58,329 bases of DNA, from contig NZ_JADPIB010000012.1 in assembly GCF_015767265.1 (NCBI RefSeq), positions 1 through 58,329 on the forward strand. Reading direction: 5' to 3'. The notes beneath the pieces are model-generated. The model was not told the origin of the DNA and did not search any database. It saw only the letters and a list, made by a program, of their open reading frames with translations. The stretch comes from Aureivirga marina. GTDB taxonomy: Bacteria > Bacteroidota > Bacteroidia > Flavobacteriales > Flavobacteriaceae. A program made the translations under genes and the position numbers. This document shows, one piece after another, positions 25,255-35,000 of the stretch. Position 1 is the stretch's first letter, and each line of letters starts with the position of its first letter.

Positions 25255-26250
25255 ATGAATAAGCTGATTGATAAATATGGAAGACAAATTACCTATTTGA
25301 GGCTTGCTGTTACAGACAGATGTAATCTAAGATGTAAATATTGTATGCCAGCTGAAGGTATTAAAATTGTTCCTCGTAAAGAGTTACTTTCCTATAAAGA
25401 AATTTACAGAATTACTAGAGCATTAACAGAACTTGGTGTCAATAAAATTCGACTTACAGGTGGAGAGCCTTTTGTTAGAAAAGATTTTATGCAACTTTTA
25501 GAAATGCTTTCTTATAATGATTTACTAAAGAAAATTAATATTACAACAAATGGAGCTTTAGTAAAACATAATATTCCAAAACTAGAAGAATTAAACATTA
25601 ATACGATTAATTTAAGTATTGATAGTTTAAAACCTGAACGCTTTTTTGAAATTACCAGAAGAAATAATTTCCATGATGTTTTTGACACATTAAATCTTTT
25701 AGAAAAAAGTAAAATCAATTTAAAACTAAATATTGTTGTTCAACCTGGAGTTAATACAGACGAAATAGGCGATTTTGTCGCACTTTCTCAAGAAAGAAAT
25801 CTTTCTGTTCGTTTTATTGAAGAAATGCCATTTAATGGAACAGGACAAAGAACAATCGATGAAGTTTGGAATTATAACAGGATTTTAGAAGAAATTCGTA
25901 AATCACATCCTGAATTTGAAATTTTAGATCATGAAAAATCTTCTACTTCTAAAAATTTTAAACTTCCAGATTCTACAGGAAATTTTGGAATTATTCCAGC
26001 ATATACAAGAACTATTTGTCATGATTGTAATCGTGTTCGAATTACTGCAACAGGAATGATTAAAAATTGTCTTTTTGATGATGGTGTTTTTAATTTAAAA
26101 GAAGTTTTAAATAAAGATATTAGTAATGAAGATTTAAAAGATTTATTCTTAGAAATTATTCCTCAAAAACCTAAAAATGGATTTGTCGCAGAAGAAAATA
26201 GACGAAAAAATCCAAATGTTTCTGAAAGTATGTCAACTATTGGAGGTTAA
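25255..26250 (+). CDS. moaA: GTP 3',8-cyclase MoaA (molybdenum cofactor biosynthesis)
   Basis: MoaA is a radical SAM enzyme that converts GTP to 3',8-cyclo-GTP, the first step of molybdopterin synthesis. The N-terminal cluster motif is CNLRCKYC (within TDRCNLRCKYCMPAEG), and the SAM-binding LTGGEPFVRKD follows. The C-terminal 4Fe-4S cluster ligands are in CHDCNRVRITATGMIKNC. The chain ends in Gly-Gly, which is needed for activity in known MoaA. The length of 331 is normal. No other Moco gene is in the window, so this is an isolated copy. Confidence 0.96.
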   Translation: MNKLIDKYGRQITYLRLAVTDRCNLRCKYCMPAEGIKIVPRKELLSYKEIYRITRALTELGVNKIRLTGGEPFVRKDFMQLLEMLSYNDLLKKINITTNGALVKHNIPKLEELNINTINLSIDSLKPERFFEITRRNNFHDVFDTLNLLEKSKINLKLNIVVQPGVNTDEIGDFVALSQERNLSVRFIEEMPFNGTGQRTIDEVWNYNRILEEIRKSHPEFEILDHEKSSTSKNFKLPDSTGNFGIIPAYTRTICHDCNRVRITATGMIKNCLFDDGVFNLKEVLNKDISNEDLKDLFLEIIPQKPKNGFVAEENRRKNPNVSESMSTIGG

Positions 26251-26279
26251 AAAAGACATTATTTTCATAATGCCTTTTA
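26250..26279. terminator. Bidirectional terminator between moaA and the cupin gene
   Basis: AGACATTAT (26254-26262) pairs with ATAATGCCT (26267-26275), with one G-T pair, flanked by an A run and a T run between convergent genes. Confidence 0.72.
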
Positions 26280-26285
26280 GTATTT

Positions 26286-27137
26286 TTATACAATTGTCTT
26301 AATCGCTTTATTATTTTTGTATTCAAGCCATTTTTGACCTTGAATTTTTCGCATTAGATTGTCAAAATTTCGCATATAAATGATATTATATAATGCGATA
26401 CTCAAACTTTTGATATTTCTTGGATATGCTCTTAAAGTCATTGAAAAACCAGCTGTTTTATAAAACATATGATGCCAATATCCTTCTGGAATATATACAG
26501 CTTCTCCATGATTTAAATGTACTTTAAATCCTTTTGCTTTGGCTAAATTGGGCCATTTTTCAAAATTTGGATTATTAAAATCAATATCTTCTCTACTTAT
26601 TAAAGAATAAGGAATTTTATATAAATATTTGGTTTCGCTTGGTGGAAATAAAATACATTCTTTTTCTCCATGAAAATGAAAATGCATCAAATTACTATAA
26701 TCAATATCATAATGCATAAAAACTCTAGATTCTTGACCTCCAAAAAATAACATTGGCATTTGTTTGATAAAATTTATACCAATTTCTGGAAATTCAAAAT
26801 CATCTCGAAGTTCAGGAACTTCTTTTAAAATATTAAATAAGAAAATTCTTAAATCTGTTGGCTCTTTTTTAAGAAGTTTAATATAATCTTTGAAAGACAT
26901 TTTCGCCACAGGTTCGTTAAACTTCTTAGAATAATCAACTGGACTATTATCGTATAACGGAACAATTTTGTCTCCTACTTTCTCTGCAATATACTCGAAA
27001 CTCCATTTATTTTTAGCATTCCAACTATCTGTTAGATTTTCAATTATAACAGGCTTTTGTGGCTTATAATATTTTGCTATAAACTCTTCCTTAGAGATTG
27101 ATGAAACTCGTTCAACATCTTGTAAATTTAACTTCAT
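26286..27137 (-). CDS. JmjC/cupin-like Fe(II) 2-oxoglutarate-dependent oxygenase-type protein
   Basis: This 283-residue cytoplasmic protein belongs to the cupin_8/JmjC-like family, whose members hydroxylate proteins or small molecules. Putative metal ligands are visible as His-x-Asp in VFMHYDIDYSN and a distal His in HGEAVYIPEGYWHHMFYK. The N-terminal KPVIIENLTDSWNA segment is typical of these proteins. The substrate is unknown. It faces moaA tail to tail and is preceded by a lipoprotein gene on the same strand, 77 nt upstream. Confidence 0.88.
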   Translation of the reverse strand: MKLNLQDVERVSSISKEEFIAKYYKPQKPVIIENLTDSWNAKNKWSFEYIAEKVGDKIVPLYDNSPVDYSKKFNEPVAKMSFKDYIKLLKKEPTDLRIFLFNILKEVPELRDDFEFPEIGINFIKQMPMLFFGGQESRVFMHYDIDYSNLMHFHFHGEKECILFPPSETKYLYKIPYSLISREDIDFNNPNFEKWPNLAKAKGFKVHLNHGEAVYIPEGYWHHMFYKTAGFSMTLRAYPRNIKSLSIALYNIIYMRNFDNLMRKIQGQKWLEYKNNKAIKTIV

Positions 27138-27214
27138 ATAGTTGTTATTTAGAGGTATAACAATCCAAGGGTTGAAAGTTAAATTTACTAATTTATTGAA
27201 TATGAGAATCTATT

Positions 27215-27886
27215 TTACTCTTTTTTAAGTAATCTAGAAGATATTTTAGGTTTTATTTTAGAAGGTTTTTTGGTTTTAGAAGTATCATTTGTTTTCTTTT
27301 GCTTTTTTATAACTTCCGTTGTGTCCTTTAAACTTTTTAAATCTTTTAAGAATAAAGAATCCATTGCATTCATTTGAGGATTGCTTTGAAGATCTTTTAA
27401 ATAATATACTGAATTAATACGATTATTAATTCCAGAAAATGTCTCTACAATTTTTTGAATTTCATTGTTTGCTTGGCTATCCAAACTGATTCCTTGAATT
27501 GTTGATAAATCTTTTAATTTTAAAGCTTCATTATTTAATAAATTAAGACGAATTCTAATTTCAGGAATATCTAAATCATCTACAGAAATCGAATCTTTTA
27601 AAGACCTTGTCAAAAAAGTTAATTCATCTGCATTACTAAAAGCTTCAGCAACAGACATTGTTTTTAAACGTTCTACAAGTTCATTTAATTGATTATAATA
27701 CTTCCATTCTTCTATATTTTTTTTCGCTTCATTTGTCAAAGGAGCAATTTCCTCCACTTTTCTCTGTGAAGTTAAAGTTGAATCATTTTGTAAAATTTCT
27801 TCTTTTTGTTCTGTCTCTTTTTTATCTGAAGAACAATTATAGAATAACGGAATTAAAACTGCAACCAATAAAATGTTTAATCTCAT
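27215..27886 (-). CDS. Helical lipoprotein of unknown function
   Basis: The 223-residue protein has a lipoprotein-like signal (LIPLFYNCSS, Cys18), then a charged, mostly helical body with probable coiled-coil stretches (EEWKYYNQLNELVERLKTM) and a highly basic, Lys-rich tail (residues about 190-223). I do not recognise a characterised family. Similar short helical lipoproteins occur next to type IX genes in flavobacteria, but the link is not established. A periplasmic location is likely. Confidence 0.75.
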   Translation of the reverse strand: MRLNILLVAVLIPLFYNCSSDKKETEQKEEILQNDSTLTSQRKVEEIAPLTNEAKKNIEEWKYYNQLNELVERLKTMSVAEAFSNADELTFLTRSLKDSISVDDLDIPEIRIRLNLLNNEALKLKDLSTIQGISLDSQANNEIQKIVETFSGINNRINSVYYLKDLQSNPQMNAMDSLFLKDLKSLKDTTEVIKKQKKTNDTSKTKKPSKIKPKISSRLLKKE

Positions 27887-28009
27887 AATACTTTTTGAAA
27901 AATAATTTTGATTTATCTAAATCATTGACCAAAAATAAATAAAATATCTCTTTCAAAAGTTTCTTTTATTTTTTTTAATAAAAATAGAACACAGAAATTA
28001 GAGATAAAA

Positions 28010-28040
28010 AAAGGAGAACTTGAAGCTCTCCTTTTAATTT
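28010..28040 (-). terminator. Terminator of the SprF/adhesin operon
   Basis: On the minus strand AAAAGGAGAGCTT and AAGTTCTCCTTTT form a stem with G-T pairs and a T run follows, 23 nt after the sprF-like stop codon. Confidence 0.75.
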
Positions 28041-28060
28041 TTAATATGTATTAAGATTTT

Positions 28061-29005
28061 TTAGTACCAGAAAGTACATAAATCTGAATTTTTGTTACAT
28101 AAGAAACTATAACCTAAAGAAATGAAGTGAGAACCTGTATTTGTTCTTTGAATTTTCGTTAAACTCAACTGGTAACCATAAGCTAAATAAAATTTCTCAT
28201 ATCTCATACCAGCCATTGGAGCAAAAGAAATTGGTTTTGGACTTTGTTCCGCAGCCATTCTATACGTTGCTCCTAACCAAAAATAATTCTCATCTCTATT
28301 ATTCTTTAAGAATTTCATATTAATATCCATCTCTGCTCTTCCATCACCAAAATAATAGTGATATAAAAGAGATGGCTCAAAAAATAAATCTTCTCCAGCT
28401 TCAAATTTATAACCTGTATATAAATAAGTACTTCTAATATTTTCAGGCTCAGAATCTGCAAAAGCTTTTGTTTCTTTATTTAACAAATTTGTTGCAGTTA
28501 AGTTGATATAAAATCTTTTATATCTATATAAACCAGCGATATCAAAATTTGCTTGTGTAAAAGATCTATTATTTTCAACACCTGGATCTTCATGTGCATC
28601 GATAAAATTCGAAATATCAACTTTAGAATGAGCTAATTTAGCACTCATACCAAAAGATAAAAACTGATCAGAATAATAATCAATCACCAAATGATAAGCA
28701 TATGTTGCTGCAAAATGTGTTTGAGATGTATTTCCATTTTTATCATTTGTCAATATCATTCCGACACCCATTTGCTTCCCAACAGTTCCATCTACTGATA
28801 AAACTTGAGTTCTTGGTGCATCTTTTAAACCTATCCATTGGGCAACACCATTTAATCTAATTTTGAAACAATCTCCAATACCTGCCCAAGCTGGAGATAT
28901 TTCGTACGGATTATCCGATAAATATTGATTCTGTCTAGGAATCTCCTGTGCATTAATATTATAAGCTGACAGAAGGGCAATAACTATAAATATGTATTTT
29001 TTCAT
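28061..29005 (-). CDS. PorP/SprF-family type IX secretion membrane protein
   Basis: The 314-residue outer-membrane protein has a signal peptide ending NAQEIPRQ and the family start QYLSDNPYEISPAWAGIGDCF. The chain is beta-strand rich, with GMRYEKFYLAYGYQLSLTKI near the C-terminus. SprF is needed in Flavobacterium johnsoniae for secretion or attachment of the giant adhesin SprB, and its genes sit right after their cargo gene. Here it follows the 2935-residue adhesin by 20 nt, so it is very likely the dedicated partner of that protein. Confidence 0.93.
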   Translation of the reverse strand: MKKYIFIVIALLSAYNINAQEIPRQNQYLSDNPYEISPAWAGIGDCFKIRLNGVAQWIGLKDAPRTQVLSVDGTVGKQMGVGMILTNDKNGNTSQTHFAATYAYHLVIDYYSDQFLSFGMSAKLAHSKVDISNFIDAHEDPGVENNRSFTQANFDIAGLYRYKRFYINLTATNLLNKETKAFADSEPENIRSTYLYTGYKFEAGEDLFFEPSLLYHYYFGDGRAEMDINMKFLKNNRDENYFWLGATYRMAAEQSPKPISFAPMAGMRYEKFYLAYGYQLSLTKIQRTNTGSHFISLGYSFLCNKNSDLCTFWY

Positions 29006-29025
29006 TTTCAGTTTTTACTTGTGTA

Positions 29026-32000
29026 TTATCTATAAAGTGTGAAATTACCTTTGAAATGTCGGTTTTCTTCATCTGATAGTTCTAAAGTAAACCAGTAATC
29101 ATCAGAAGGTAAAGCTTTACCATCATATTCACCATTCCATCCTTCTCTTTCTCCTTGATAGTATCCTAATCTTCTTCCGTATCTATCAAAGATTGAAACT
29201 TTAGCATCTGGATAATATTCTAATCCTTCTGGGTACCAGAAATCTTTGATTCCATCACCATTTGGAGTAAAGAAATTAGGTATATTAATATCTATATAAT
29301 CAAACTCTATCGATTGTGTTACAGAACAACCATTTGCATCTGTAACAGTAATTTCATACACACCTGATTCGCTTACTTCATAAACCTGTGGAGAAATCTC
29401 TGTCATATATTCCTCTGGATTTATTGTGTAAGTTAATGGTGGAATACCTCCACTTGCAGAGAATGTCAGTTCATTTATAAAAGTTCTTTCTATTGATAAA
29501 CTTAATTCTTCTACAGTTTCCACTTCTATATTTTCTATGAAATAATTACATCCTGTATCATTGTGAACTACTTCCATAGAATAAGTTCCTTCAGCTAAAT
29601 CTGTAATTACATTTGTATTATAATAATCATCTCCATTTAAGATATAAGTATAATCTTCTGGTACACCTTCAGTCACTGAAATGATGATATCATTTTGTGT
29701 ATAACAATTGCTATAATCTGGAGCGTAAGTTGCTGCAAAATCAAATGGTGCATCAAATGTAATAGCAGTTCCCGCTTCACATCCATTAGCATCTTTAATA
29801 TAAACAACATACATCTGTCCTCCTTCAAGATTATCAAAAATGAATTGGTTTTCTACATATTCACCATCATATTCTAAGCTTGTTGAATATGGTTCTTGAC
29901 CTCCAGTAATATGAACTTCGAAAGCAGCATTTGAATCTCCTTCACAAATTTCTTGTTGTAATATTTCACCTGTTACACCTAGAACTTCTTTACCAATAAT
30001 TTCGATTTCATCCGTTACAATAATACAACCAAGAGCATCTGTAATTTCTAATTGATATACTCCAGCTTCTAAATTATCAAATACATTATCAGAAGTAAAG
30101 TTTAAAGTTCCATCTACAATATCATAAACATAAGGCGCTTGACCTCCTTGCACATCCACTGTAAAGCTTCCTGTTAAGTTATTACAGTTATCAATATGAA
30201 CAATATCTTGGAAAGTATATGATAATGGTAATGGCTCTTCAATTGTAAATTCATCACTGAATACAAAACAGTCATTGTTACTTACAACTTTTATTCTATA
30301 AGTTCCTGCTCCTAAATTATCAAAGAAATAATCTGTAGTTGGACCAGCAACAACATTGTTTCCTTGGTATAAGAAATATTCTAAGTTACCTTGTCCTGGA
30401 CTTGTTGTAAATGTCACGAAAGCATTTTCTTCACCTGGACAGTTAATTACTGCATTTGTTAAAATTAAGTTTACAGATAATTCTGGAACTGGATCAATTT
30501 CAATTGTTGTTGGTAATGACACACATCCTGTATCTAAATCTTGAACGTAGAAAGTATATTCTCCTGGCTCAGTAATTAAGAAAATTGGATTTGGATTAAA
30601 TGATAAACCATTATTACTATAGTAGTAATTTCCTGATCCATTTAATCCTGAAACTTCAACTTGACCTGGAACATCACATCCTAATTGCTCATGAACATTT
30701 ACAGCTGCTAATAATGGGTCTGGACTTCCTAATTGTACAGTATTCGTTGTAAATGTACATCCGTATTGATCTGCAATTTCAACATAATACTCTCCAGTGA
30801 TTAATCCATCAAATACGGTATCATATTCTGTAATTAAGAATTGTCCATCTCTATAAATTGAGAATGAGAATAATCCTTCACCACCAACTAAATTTGTAAT
30901 TTCCATAATTCCTGTAGCATCACCACTACAAGTAATATCTTGAACTAATACTAAATCAGCATTAATATCTTCATAAGTATCAATTGTAAATGGTAAATCA
31001 ATTTGACAACCTAAATCATCTGTAATTTGAATTACATAGTTCCCTGGATTTAAGTTTTCAAAAATACCAGTTAAATTGTTTCCTAATTCCGTTGTTCCTT
31101 GGAATAAAGCATAAGAATAATTATCCCATCCTCCATTACCTAAAGCTTTCACTGCAGCTGTAGTAGCACAAGTAAATGGTGTTGTAACAATTACATTTCC
31201 TTCTAAAGCTTCTAATGGTCCTCCAACTGTAAATGCGTCAGATACGATTGTACAACTTGGATTTACATCTTGTGTAATGTTTAATATATAATTTCCATTT
31301 GGAATATTATCAATTTCAAATGTTGCAACATCTGGATTTGTTCCTGTAATAACTGGTGTTGAAGTTCCAATTGGAACAATTTCATAAGAAATACTTCCTG
31401 TATAAATTCCTCCTTGAAGCTCAACATTGATTTTTCCATCGCTTCCTCCATAACAAGAAACTTGAGCTACAACTTGAACATTAATATCAAATACATTTGG
31501 ATCTTCTACTAAATAACTTGTTGCAAAAGTACATCCAGTTGTTAAATCTGTAACTTGTAATAAGTGACTTCCAATTTCTAAATCGAAAATTCCTGTATTA
31601 TTAATTACACTTGGAGTTTGGATTAATTCATATTCATAAATTCCCGAACCTCCAATAACATTTAATTGAACCGTTTCAGGGTTTGTACATGTTATATCTG
31701 TTATTGTTGTAAAATCAATTGAAGTAATTTCTTGGAATACTTCGATAAAGATAGGAGCACTTGTTTCGATACATCCTTGTGAATCTCTCACATTTACAAT
31801 ATAGTTTCCTGAAGTTGCAATGTCAATTATATTATCCGAATTATAACCAGCATAAATTGAATTATCAGCAGCATTCAACACTTCATATTCATATGGAGCT
31901 GTACCATTTTGAGCATTCACTTCAATCTTCGCTGAAATTGGTAAATTATCAGCATTACAAGAGAATCCTATAACATTTGTAGTAAATGTTAACTCTAATG

Positions 32001-35000
32001 GCTCTGTAATCGTTACATCTTGACTTACTTTACATTCTTTAGAAGAACGAACAAATACAGTATAAGTTCCAGCTGCTAAATTCTCAAACACATTTTCTGT
32101 TTGATAAATAACATCATTTAAACTATATTCATAAGGAATATCTCCATTATTATTAATGTTAACAATAATTTTTCCATCTGTTAATCCATTACAAGAAATA
32201 TTTTCAACATCAATGTTGTTAATTTCAACTGGATTTGGATTGTCAAAATGTACTGTAATTTCTTTTTCACATCCATTGATATTATCTTCTACTTTAAAGA
32301 TATAATCTCCTTCTGTTGTTATATTGGCAGTAAATAAACCAAATAATCCATTATTGTATTCTGTTCCGTCAGGAGCTGTAACATAATATGTAAAATCTCC
32401 CGTTCCACCAGTTGCATTAATTGTAACTGTTGCACTTGGATTTGCAGAACAATCTATTTGTTTATTTACAGTATAATCTAATTCAATCTCTGGATGAATT
32501 TCAATTGTTTCTGTAACAGAACAACCATTTACATCTGTAATTTTCACTGTATGAATTCCTACAGTTCCAACTTCAAATTGATAAGTTGTATTAGGTACAA
32601 CTGCTGCAATTGTTCCATTTAATTCATAAACAAATAAACTAGAACCAGCTAAATCAGTAATCGTAGCATCAATTGTAAATACTCCGTCAGTTGTACAATT
32701 ATTCTTCGTTAAAGCTAAAGTTGGCTCTGGAATTTTAATTACTTCTTTTGTATCAACTAATACATCACAACCAGCATTATCTTTGATATAGAAATCATAC
32801 ATTCCTTCTGTAGAAATATGTAAAACTTGGTTATTTGAATAGTCAGCATCTGTTGGTGTTCCTCCTTGTGGAACATATGCATATTGGTAAGGAGTAAATC
32901 CTCCATTTCCTGCCATTACAACAGTAGTTTCTGAACTACATTTGATTCCTGCTGGATCAGAAACTGTTCCTGTTAAATCAAATTCAGGAGTAAAGATATC
33001 GAAGTCAGGAGTTCCTCCTAAACAGAAATTAGGACCTTGTTCGTATGCTTCAATTCTATAAATACCTGCTGGAATTCCAGTAAATGAATATGGATTTTCA
33101 TTTGTATTTGCAATAAAATCTGCGATATAAGTTTGTGTTTCAATATCAAATAATTTTACTTCAACTTGAGTATCTACAGTATTATTAATTGTAAACTCAA
33201 CTTCTCCATTTGTATCACCAAAACAAGTATTTTTTGTATTAATAATATCAACATGTACTGCATCTGTATTATCAATTTCATAAGGTTCATGTAAATATTT
33301 ACATCCAGCCTTATCTTGAACTCCAAAATAGTAAGTCACACCAGGAACAAGACCTGTATATGTATAATCCTCTTCCATTTGCGTAGGTGTCCAAGTTAAT
33401 CCTCCATCTAATGTAAACTGATATTCAGGATTACCTGTTAGAGGTGGCGGAGCATTTAATACTGTTAATTTAACAGTTGCACCACTACTACATGTAGCTT
33501 CAGTAACATTTGTTACATCTAAACTAATTTCTGTAGGTGGTGAATAAATATATACAGAATCAAATGTTACAATACATCCATTTGCATCTTGAATTTCTGG
33601 ATAATAAATTAATCCAGCTGGTAAATCAGTATAACTCATTACAGTAATACCAACATAATCCATTGACCAAACTTCATAAGCATTTGTAGTTGATTCATCA
33701 TTATCAATAATTCTAAACTTATATGGAGGTGTTCCTCCTGCAATATTTAAGAAGTGAATTTGCCCTTTTGATTCTCCTGCAACACATGATAATTCTTCAA
33801 TAGATTCCACATTTGCATTTAATTCATCAGGTTGTGTAATTTCATATGATTGTGAAACTTGACAATTTTTGCTATCTCTTACAACTACATCGTATGTTCC
33901 AGCAGTTAATCCAGAGAAAACATTTCCTGTTTGCCAAGTTAAACCTCCATTAATACTATATTCATATGGGAAAGTTCCATTTGTAGCATCAATTTCAATA
34001 TAAGTTAAATCACCAAAACATAAAATTGGATCTGGTTGATTAATTGTCATTAAAGGTGGTAAGTTTGGAGTAACAACTACTTCGTTTGTCTCTAATGTAC
34101 ATCCATTAGCATCTTTAACAATAAAAGTATAAGTAGCTCCAAAATTAACTTCATGAATATCATTATTTGAAGTTGGTGTAACACCATCTGATAAGTAATA
34201 TTCATATGGTGGATTTCCTCCAGCTACTTCAATTTTCATAACTGCATTTTCAAAACAAACTAAATCTTCCTCTAATGTTGCTCCTACAATTAATTGTGGG
34301 AAAATAGTCACTGTATTTGAAGTTGACATACACCCATAAGCATCTCTTACTTGAACAGTATAAGTTCCGTCTGTTAAAGAGTTGAATGTATTTGAAGCTT
34401 GGAATGCACCTCCATTTAAACTATATTCATAAGGAGCAATTCCTCCAGTTACAGTTGCAATCACCTGTGCATTATTATCTCCATCATAACATAAAGTTGG
34501 AGTTGTAATAGCTACTGTTGGAACTTCAGCACTTGTGATTTCAAATTGTGCTGATGTTACTGTACAACCATTTGCATCTCTAACTTCAACAAAATATGTG
34601 TTTGGAGTTAAACCTCCAATAATATTTGAATTTTGGAAATCAACAATTGTATTATTAGCAAAATCTAATAATTTATATTCATAAGTAGGTGTTCCACCTG
34701 TTGCTGTAACTTGAATTTCAGCTGCTGGATTCGCACACGTACTAGGGTTTAAAATATCAACAGTTACTGTAATATCTGTTGGTTCAGAAATTTCAATATT
34801 ATTTGTAGTAACCTCACATAATGCATTTGTTGGACTTTTTACAATCACATTATAAGTTCCATCTTCTAAATTTCCAATAGTTACTTCATCTGTTGAAGCG
34901 TCTATAAATGTTGCTCCACCATCAATTGAATATTGATAATTTGTATAATAATTAGAAACAAGAAGTTTAACTATTCCGTCGTTACTATCTTTACAAGTAT

